A DNA stretch of 44,532 nt from Lingula anatina (taxonomy: Eukaryota > Brachiopoda > Lingulata > Lingulida > Lingulidae): assembly GCF_001039355.2 (NCBI RefSeq), contig NW_019775534.1, positions 126,001 through 170,532 on the forward strand. Reading direction: 5' to 3'. Below, in pieces: positions 42,220 to 44,532 of the stretch (positions are counted from its first letter, which is position 1; the number at the start of each line of letters is the position of its first letter). The notes beneath the pieces are model-generated. The model worked only from the letters and a program-made list of their open reading frames with translations, was not told where the DNA came from and ran no database searches. The translations under genes and the position numbers were made by a program.

Positions 42220-42734
42220 GCGTTTCGTAATTTCTTAGAAAAATGCGTTTTTCAACGTAGATTGTAACTCAGCATTAACATTGAAAACCGTATCATGTAA
42301 GAAATGGATAATTAGGACTTGCAAAACGAAGAAAAAGAGTGCTACCCTCCTTATTAAAGGCTGGATTTTTTTCTTTCTCTATTTGTTCATTTTTGTTCGT
42401 TTGTTTTATATGAAAATGCGCAAGAAAATTCTTGGCTTTGTTAAGTGAAACTCAAATCAGGCAATGTTCTCGATCGAATGAAATATATAAAGCTTTTATC
42501 TTGCTACGCATTGATTCAACTTCATATCGAATACCTTTTTAGCAAAATGTCTTAATATTGCATTAAAAGCTTCTTTCTGCTTCCTTTTTTTATTAGAATC
42601 ACTCCAGAAATATATGAAGCTAGACCCCTTCTTTCATAAACATCAAATCACAAAGCATTTTTCATCGAAATTTCTTAATCTCATTTCGCACATAATACTT
42701 TTTTGTCATTTAAGTTTATTTTATCGTTTTCCAG

Positions 42735-42826
42735 GTCTTACCCATCGTTCATAATGTCCAAAACAGTTTTGATCGTGCTGGTTGCCATGCTGTTGGTGGC
42801 GACTTCAATGGCGTCTCCAGTGAGAA
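42735..42826 (+). CDS. Peptide gene exon 2: end of 5' UTR and signal peptide
   Basis: Acceptor TTATCGTTTTCCAG to 42734, ATG at 42754, donor at 42827. It encodes residues 1-24 and one base of codon 25. Putting the signal peptide and mature peptide on separate exons with a phase 1 intron is common in secreted cysteine-rich peptide genes. Confidence 0.82.
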
Positions 42827-43426
42827 GTACGTAAAAAGGGACCCTCCCTTTCTTTATATCTAGATCTTATGCTAAGAGTCATCATTCATTTGATTTTCAT
42901 TTGGTTGGTTTTAGAAGTTGGTTCAATAAATGCGCGCGCGAACAAGAACAACATAAAAAAAACAGTTTCGAAAGGAGAGCCTCGAGAGATCCCTTACTTT
43001 TTATTTGATGCTTAGAAATACTGAATGAGAGATAGACCTCTATAAAACGATTGATCAATTTTAGGGGATCTTTAAGTTTTGGGGCACTCTCGTATTGGAA
43101 TTGGAGGCTGATGATTTTCACTCGTAACGGTTAAAAGGAGAACTTTTAACATAACTTTCTGAAGAGACCGAAAGTGTTTTCATTTGTGACTGAGCAAGAT
43201 ATTGATCACTTACTTTTGTGACTATCCTTACATACGAGATAACGAATAATACAACTTCGCCGTATTTTTCATCGTTTCAGATAAACGGTTCTTCCAGTGC
43301 TCCGTGGACCCGAATTGCGGCGTCCATGTTGGCGTTCAAGCCGGCCCGAGCGGTCAAGTCCTCACCTGCTGGTGCGCGAATCCACAAACCAACATGAAGT
43401 GCTGCGTTGACGTCAACTGGGGATAA
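42754..43426 (+). CDS. Secreted six-cysteine peptide precursor (two coding exons)
   Basis: Coding 42754-42826 and 43281-43426 (phase 1 junction) gives 72 residues. Residues 1-20 are a classic signal peptide (MSKTVLIVLVAMLLVATSMA), 21-27 a short propiece ending Asn-Lys-Arg, and 28-72 a 45-residue mature region with six cysteines spaced C-x5-C-x16-C-x1-C-x8-C-C. The ATG has A at -3. The acceptor at 42734 and donor AGAA|GTACGT precede a 454-bp intron ending TCGTTTCAG. A TATA promoter and 5' exon lie upstream, and AATAAA at 43783. The second exon is distinctly GC-richer than its surroundings. Six cysteines, processing at Lys-Arg and small size resemble antimicrobial, toxin-like or signalling peptides in general. 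The spacing does not match invertebrate defensin, big defensin or beta-defensin patterns known to me, so no function is assigned. Confidence 0.82.
43281..43426 (+). CDS. Peptide gene exon 3: propeptide end and mature peptide
   Basis: It encodes residues 25-72 and the TAA at 43424-43426. All six cysteines are here, after the Lys-Arg at 26-27. Confidence 0.85.
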
Positions 43427-43460
43427 ATATTCAGACGATTTCTTCTATTATACTATATCT

Positions 43461-43491
<31 letters not shown>

Positions 43492-43800
43492 TGACTTCAG
43501 CGCCTGAGCTAGAATAATAACCCCAGTTCCAAGTTATCGCTGTTTTTTCCAACTGTCAATGAACTTATTTAGGCAATTTTTGTACATTTGGAAAGTTTTA
43601 CAAAGAGCAAAACCGATTTCAGTATTTGGTTTCATTCATTTATAAAGCATCCAGCTGTAAAACTGCATTGGCAATATTTTTATCTGTACAAGGTGTGGAT
43701 GTAAGACAAAAATATTGATATGTTTTAAATTCAGACTCTCTCTGAAGTGTAACAAATGCCTTTCTAGTTCCTCTAGTTATTGAATAAACTATCATCTAAA
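43427..43800 (+). other. 3' UTR of the peptide gene
   Basis: It contains a (TA)n run at 43461-43487 and AATAAA at 43783-43788; cleavage would be expected near 43800-43810. Confidence 0.6.
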
Positions 43801-44532
43801 CTACGTGTCTTATGTTTTATCTTGAAGTGGTTTAGAAAGGGCATAGATGACATGATTAAAAGAGTCCCAGTAGTCTCTCCCATGCCTCAAATTCCCATGG
43901 GGTCCTGAAGCAAATGAAGCTTGGGTGCCACTTGGTAAAATACTAATGCAAAATATCCACGATTTCCTGCACTTTCAGTTTATTTGTACCAAGAAACTCG
44001 ATTGAAAAACACCACGAAATGTGCAAAACACTTACTTTTAAAACCAGAAAATCTTCAACGCTTATGCTTAATTTGATTAAAATTAAAGCAAAAGGGACTA
44101 GAGATCCCTTACACGCTGTCCAGCCTTCAGCTCCCTAGTAATTTAAAAAAAATAATTCTTTGGTCATTATTTCTATAATATCACAAAAATAACTTTAGTA
44201 AAGAAAATATTTGTCCAATTATATTTGCCCATCATTGAACTCAAAATGCCTTTTTGCCAACATCCCCTGTTACATTTGAAGTAAAACAAAAATGCAGTTG
44301 GGCAGTAAGGTTGTTAAAAACAAATGCATCACATGGCAACAGTATGGGTAGGCAGAAAATCAAAGTATATAAAGACATATATGAAGCTTACATGAATGAG
44401 GTGGTTTCCTGTATTACATAACAGACATTTGTCATGTAATAAGTTTATTTTCTGGACAGCTTACAGAGAGTCCTGTATATATAGATATATATATATATAG
44501 AATTTTTCTTCTTTTTTACGAGACAAAAATGA
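43801..44532. other. Non-coding right end
   Basis: No gene or recognised repeat apart from a short (TA)n stretch near 44476-44500. Confidence 0.6.

Larger units (their letters stand above)
39461..42652. repeat. Large direct repeat R2, right copy
   Basis: It starts just after the N at 39460 (GAACAAAATTCCATAACTTA, alignable to 36939) and runs to about 42652, where the match to the left copy's last bases (CTCAAATCGC against ATCAAATCAC) ends. It is longer than the left copy because of the 617-bp MITE at 41599-42215. Confidence 0.95.

Overview
The window is animal nuclear DNA: AT-rich, full of microsatellites and short palindromic transposons, with intron-split genes and GT-AG splice sites. The main gene is a clear orthologue of the zinc-finger transcription factor Hunchback. 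Its N-terminal finger pair, four-finger middle block and C-terminal pair suggest a protostome, most likely a lophotrochozoan (mollusc, annelid, brachiopod or similar). The species cannot be named from the sequence.

Layout. 1-13843 is non-coding DNA upstream of the hb coding exons, with microsatellites, a purine-rich tract, a paired MITE locus (9756-10226) and a TTAA-flanked MITE (11729-12065). 13844-24737 holds four hb coding exons (13893-15156, 17519-17745, 22411-22631, 22976-24737) encoding 1157 residues with nine C2H2 fingers, CtBP-type PLDLS and SUMO-type VKQE motifs. The introns carry MITEs and decayed tandem copies of the neighbouring exon ends. 24738 to about 27830 is the likely 3' UTR. 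It contains two 8-mer and one 7-mer let-7 sites, one 8-mer lin-4/miR-125 site and one PUF site, the regulator set known for hunchback homologues in nematodes and flies.

29219-34827 and 36939-42652 each consist of two near-identical direct copies meeting exactly at a single N (32096 and 39460). This is best read as two allelic contig ends placed head to tail, not as true tandem duplication. On that reading the copy differences are heterozygous variants, including two transposon insertions (158 bp at 29484 and 617 bp at 41599).

At the right end, 41372-43788 is a complete small gene not visible as a long ORF: TATA box, non-coding first exon, signal-peptide exon, and an exon for a 45-residue six-cysteine mature peptide after a Lys-Arg site. 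The peptide is not assigned to a known family. hb is a nuclear regulator and the peptide is secreted; nothing suggests they work together.
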